64,000 nucleotides of DNA from Aquirhabdus sp. (lineage in GTDB: Bacteria; Pseudomonadota; Gammaproteobacteria; Pseudomonadales; Moraxellaceae): assembly GCA_030149815.1 (NCBI GenBank), contig JASLHI010000022.1, forward strand, positions 12,996 to 76,995. The letters run 5' to 3'. The translations under genes were made by a program, and so were the position numbers. The notes beneath the pieces are model-generated. The model was not told the DNA's origin and did not search any database. It saw only the letters and a list, made by a program, of their open reading frames with translations. This document shows, in pieces, positions 60,820-64,000 of the stretch (position 1 is the stretch's first letter; each line of letters starts with the position of its first letter).

Positions 60820-61887
60820 CTAGAACTGCGCTGAAGGTGTGGCGCTAGCAGATGTTACGTCTGCAGGGGTATCGGATGGGGTGACACTCATACTCGTTGG
60901 TGCTGTTGAGTTCTGAGTGACGGCATCGCTTTTAGAGTCGTTGCTTTTAGAATCATCGCCAAAGCCATCATCACCAAAATCATTGTTGTTAAAGCCATCA
61001 TCACTACTGTTTGTTTGGGGGGAGGATGTGGCGCCATTTGCAAATTGTCTTTTTTGCAAATAAACATCGCGTAACAGTGTGTATTGATCGCCCTGGACAA
61101 AGTTTTCGAGGCCAATCAGCTGAGCTCGTTGATCGACGAATTTTACGCCTGTAATGCCAAGAGATTCCCATGTGTTATTGATGTAGTTTTGCGGTGCGCC
61201 AAATTGATCGACTGCGCGCGAGAACGTGTCACGCACGGTACTCGGTCCAAAAAATGGCAGCATGACGTAAGGCCCTGAACCAATACCCCATTTACCTAAA
61301 GTCAATCCAAAATCTTCATCTGATCGATCGATGCCCAGATAAGTCGCTGTATCGTAGAAACCCAACGATGTTGCAGAGTTGATCACAAATCGGCTTAACG
61401 ACTCAACAGATGTTCCAGGGTGACCTTGCAGTAAATTATTGACTGCGGTCCACGGCATGCCAAGGTTGATAAAAAAGTTGGTCACGCCATGTCTGACAGG
61501 TGTTGGGACAATTTTTTTATAAGTACGTGCAACGGGAAGCATGATGTATTGATCAAGCTTCATGTTAAAGCTATAAATTTTTCGATTGAAACGTTCAAAA
61601 GGATCTTTGACTGAGTCGGGTTGTGATGCATTTGCATTCACAGCAATCTTTGCACCAAGTGCGGAGACTTGTTCAATTGAACGATTGCCAATTTCACCGA
61701 TCGTGTCGACCGATCTTTGGATCAGTGTCGGTCTAGATTCAGTTGCTGCGCTCGCATCCTGAGTAGGAACAGGCTGAGACGCTGCCGAGTTGTCGACGGT
61801 CAATGGGGTCGCTGTTTCTGCAGCCGCAATGGTTGATGATAGGCTGATACAAATTCCAAGTGCGACTAAAAATTGTGTATTCGACAT
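60820..61887 (-). CDS. mlaA: MlaA/VacJ family phospholipid-transport protein
   Basis: 355 aa. MlaA core at residues ~90-270 (DPFERFNRKIYSFN, NFFINLGMPWTAVNNLLQG, GIGSGPYVMLPFFGPSTVRD). Removes mislocalised phospholipids from the outer leaflet of the outer membrane with the Mla pathway. The N-terminus is a plain signal peptide (cleavage near IAAAE) without a lipobox Cys, and the C-terminus has a long Asp/Asn/Gly/Ser-rich tail (~85 residues). Most MlaA proteins are lipoproteins, so this form is unusual. Confidence 0.92.
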   Translation of the reverse strand: MSNTQFLVALGICISLSSTIAAAETATPLTVDNSAASQPVPTQDASAATESRPTLIQRSVDTIGEIGNRSIEQVSALGAKIAVNANASQPDSVKDPFERFNRKIYSFNMKLDQYIMLPVARTYKKIVPTPVRHGVTNFFINLGMPWTAVNNLLQGHPGTSVESLSRFVINSATSLGFYDTATYLGIDRSDEDFGLTLGKWGIGSGPYVMLPFFGPSTVRDTFSRAVDQFGAPQNYINNTWESLGITGVKFVDQRAQLIGLENFVQGDQYTLLRDVYLQKRQFANGATSSPQTNSSDDGFNNNDFGDDGFGDDSKSNDSKSDAVTQNSTAPTSMSVTPSDTPADVTSASATPSAQF

Positions 61888-62112
61888 ATAAAAACTGAGC
61901 GTTTTGTATTGAGGTGTCAGCTTATGTTACTTTTTGCTAATTTTCTAGTTCTGTATCACGGTATTCACTGAGTAGAATGAGCTTTAGATCATTATTTTTG
62001 TAAAAATTATGCAGTTTGATGCGTATCACGAAGAATTCAGTCGTGTTGGGTGGATATCTTTATTCTATTTGTAGGTTTTGCTGATTTATATCCAAAAAGA
62101 AAAATGCATAGA

Positions 62113-62129
62113 AGGCACATATATTGCAT
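62113..62129 (+). promoter_or_regulatory. Candidate sigma-54 (-24/-12) promoter upstream of rpoN
   Basis: AGGCACATATATTGCAT matches the TGGCACRNNNNTTGCW consensus at every fixed position but the first. GG at 62114-62115 and GC at 62126-62127 are separated by exactly 10 bases. Transcription would start near 62139, about 175 bp before rpoN. The rest of the gap 61888-62312 holds only a 15-codon frame at 62245-62292 that I do not call. Confidence 0.5.
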
Positions 62130-62314
62130 ACGCGCGCGAGTTTCAGTTGTATACTTCGGAAAATATACCTTTCGTCTTGAATGGTTTTCTCGTTGTTTAT
62201 AGGCCAGTTTGTAGGTCAGTTTATTGTCGAGGTGTGAGTCATAAATGAGAGATTTTTATGAGCTTATACCCGATGTGCCTATTGTAGTTTAAAGATGTTC
62301 TGGATGAGACATAG

Positions 62315-63844
62315 ATGAAGTTATCGGTCGGACTTAGAGTTTCGAATTCGCTATCGCTTACGCCACAATTGCAGCAAGCTATTCGTCTGTTGCAGTTGTC
62401 TTCGCTTGAGCTTGAGCAAGAAATTCAGAGCCAGCTGGATAGTAATCCTTTGCTCGAAGCTGTTGAGGTGTCTGCAGATGGACAAGTCTCCGATGCTCCA
62501 GACAATAATGTGGACTATCAGGCCAGTACAACAAGTCAAGAATATGGCGCTGACACCGATTTTAATGATGGTCGTGAGTCTGTGGATGGGGCTGCAACTT
62601 CATTAGATGAACAAATGGGGATGACGCGCCTTGGCGAAGATCTTCCTGTGGATACGCAATGGGATGATGTGTTTAGTCACCAATCCACAGCCATGGCAAC
62701 GCCTGAGTTTGATGAGCGTGAAGATACGCGTACAGTCAGCGATTCGATTTGGTCTGAGCTTCGCTGGCAGTTGAATTTGACGCCTTTTAGTCCTGTTGAT
62801 CGGATTATGGCGGAATGCATTATTGATGGGATTGATGAGCGTGGTTATCTGGAAGCAAGTTTAGATGAACTGCTTGAGGCGACGCAAAATCAATTGGATG
62901 CATTGGATATTGATGAAGAAGTTGAGCTTGCTGAATTGGAAGTGGTGCTGAAGCGAATTCAGAACTTCGACCCACCAGGTGTGGGTGCACGTGACCTCAG
63001 TGAGTGCTTGTGCCTCCAACTTCGCACGCTGCCTGAAGGCACGCCGTCACGTCTTGATGCATTCAAGATGATGAATCATCATGAGCTACTTTTGGTCAAT
63101 GACATTCCAAAGCTCATGAGACAGACTGGCTTAAGCCAAGATGAACTCCGTGCTGCATTGGCGCTGGTTAAGTCGCTTGAGCCCTATCCTGGTCTGAAAT
63201 TTCAAAATAACGAGCGCGAACATCAAGTTCCCGATGTGATTGTTCGTAAAAAAAATGAGCATTGGGAAGTTCAGCTGAATACTGATATTTTGCCGAAACT
63301 GCGGGTGAATTCGTATTATGCGGGCATGATTAAACGCGCTGATCAGAGCGAAGAAAATCAGTATCTGCGCTTACATATGCAAGAGGCACGCAATTTTATT
63401 AAGAGCGTCGATGAGCGTCACAAAACGCTATTGAAGGTTGCCACTTGCATCGTGATGCATCAACGCGCATTTTTAGAGCATGGCCCTGAAGCAATGAAGC
63501 CGCTGATTTTGAGAGATATTGCTTTAGAAACGGATCTACATGAGTCAACTGTATCGCGAGTAACGACACAAAAATATTTGCTCACGCCGCGTGGTTTGTT
63601 TGAGTTGAAGTATTTTTTCTCAAGTCATGTGACGACAAGTGCTGGTGGAGAGTGCTCTTCTACGGCGATTCGCGCAATGATTAAGAAAATGATTCAAGAA
63701 GAAAATATTAAAAAACCACTGTCTGATAGTGCCCTTACTGAAAAGCTACAAGAGGCTGGAATTGATGTCGCCCGACGGACGGTCGCTAAGTATCGGGAGT
63801 CTCTCAATATTGCGTCTTCGAGTGAGCGAAAACGCCTATTGTAA
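62315..63844 (+). CDS. rpoN: RNA polymerase sigma-54 factor
   Basis: 509 aa. Region I (LSLTPQLQQAIRLLQLSSLE) is Gln/Leu-rich as required for activator response; an acidic region II follows (residues ~55-125). The core-binding domain and the C-terminal HTH and RpoN box (VARRTVAKYRESLNIASS) are intact. Full length. A -24/-12 type promoter lies upstream, hinting at autogenous control. In other bacteria hpf follows; here the last 156 bases (63845-64000) contain no gene I can support. Confidence 0.97.
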   Translation: MKLSVGLRVSNSLSLTPQLQQAIRLLQLSSLELEQEIQSQLDSNPLLEAVEVSADGQVSDAPDNNVDYQASTTSQEYGADTDFNDGRESVDGAATSLDEQMGMTRLGEDLPVDTQWDDVFSHQSTAMATPEFDEREDTRTVSDSIWSELRWQLNLTPFSPVDRIMAECIIDGIDERGYLEASLDELLEATQNQLDALDIDEEVELAELEVVLKRIQNFDPPGVGARDLSECLCLQLRTLPEGTPSRLDAFKMMNHHELLLVNDIPKLMRQTGLSQDELRAALALVKSLEPYPGLKFQNNEREHQVPDVIVRKKNEHWEVQLNTDILPKLRVNSYYAGMIKRADQSEENQYLRLHMQEARNFIKSVDERHKTLLKVATCIVMHQRAFLEHGPEAMKPLILRDIALETDLHESTVSRVTTQKYLLTPRGLFELKYFFSSHVTTSAGGECSSTAIRAMIKKMIQEENIKKPLSDSALTEKLQEAGIDVARRTVAKYRESLNIASSSERKRLL

Positions 63845-64000
63845 GAAGCTGTTGTAAGCAAACGTGTCGTTGTCATTGAAATGTAAAAATAGATGTTTTG
63901 GTGCTTGCTTTAATTGAGTCGATGTGAAATCTTATAGGTGTTACCTCAAGAGTAACGTGAACCCGTCCGACTCGCGTCAGATGTTGTTTTATATGAATTT

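Noticed and set aside
62245..62292. 15-codon frame before rpoN (possible leader peptide)
   Set aside because: Too short, weakly placed ribosome binding site, and no attenuator-like structure after it.
63845..64000. Start of an hpf-like gene after rpoN
   Set aside because: No convincing start codon or coding frame in the last 156 bases.
1..64000. CRISPR arrays, tRNA/rRNA genes, prophage, transposases, integron integrase
   Set aside because: No regularly spaced repeats, no tRNA-like cloverleaf sequences in the gaps, and no proteins of these classes among the translated frames.

Overview
The window looks like a chromosomal segment of a gammaproteobacterium of the family Moraxellaceae, an Acinetobacter relative (Alkanindiges- or Aquirhabdus-like). 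This rests on gene order (minor-pilin cluster directly before rpsP-rimM-trmD-rplS; metX-metW; an AraC regulator divergent from an alkB/alkM-type alkane hydroxylase), on protein features and on moderate GC. Species cannot be fixed from the sequence alone. Almost all of it is intact, densely packed protein-coding DNA. No rRNA, tRNA, CRISPR array or insertion sequence was seen.

Layout. (1) 0.3-15.5 kb is lipid and hydrocarbon metabolism: an acyl-CoA dehydrogenase and an acyl-CoA synthetase behind a near-perfect 20-bp palindrome; a membrane diguanylate cyclase; a BamE-like/OmpA envelope protein; a molybdopterin oxidoreductase divergent from a three-gene operon (di-iron-motif 'metal-dependent hydrolase', SDR, Baeyer-Villiger-type flavin monooxygenase); two unknown small genes among REP-like repeats; an AraC regulator; alkane 1-monooxygenase; rubredoxin. 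(2) 15.5-22.7 kb is housekeeping on the minus strand: glmU-glmS and ribBA-ribH-nusB-thiL-pgpA. (3) 23-28 kb holds a DUF2844/DUF3443 pair, a small lipoprotein, a membrane sensor-like protein and serB. (4) 28.2-36.9 kb is a type IV pilus minor-pilin/adhesin operon (fimT-pilV-pilW-pilX-pilY1 and two pilins). (5) 37-40.5 kb has rpsP-rimM-trmD-rplS and ispA.

(6) 40.6-50 kb is envelope and metal-uptake related: PepSY-TM and a fused ApbE-DUF2271 protein, a patatin lipoprotein, a CAP-domain lipoprotein, a TonB-dependent receptor and tonB-exbB-exbD. (7) 50-53.9 kb has msrA, folA, thyA and lgt plus an NRDE-family protein. (8) 53.9-54.76 kb is the accessory spot: an 85-aa unknown gene lies between two attC-like sites. 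The start of this element is complementary to the R'' arm of its own attC, as expected for an integron gene cassette, and no integrase is present in the window. (9) 54.8-64 kb has rdgB, a Sel1-repeat protein, metW, metX, a nitrilase-family hydrolase, a STAS/PP2C phospho-switch pair (GigB/GigA-like) in line with mlaA, and rpoN, preceded by a good -24/-12 promoter candidate.

Most worth following up: the cassette without an integrase at 54.0-54.45 kb; the di-iron motif in the 'metal-dependent hydrolase' beside a BVMO and a molybdoenzyme; the sigma-54-type promoter before rpoN; the pepsin-like DTG/DSG motifs in the DUF3443 lipoprotein; and several strong palindromes that look like operators or RNA hairpins.
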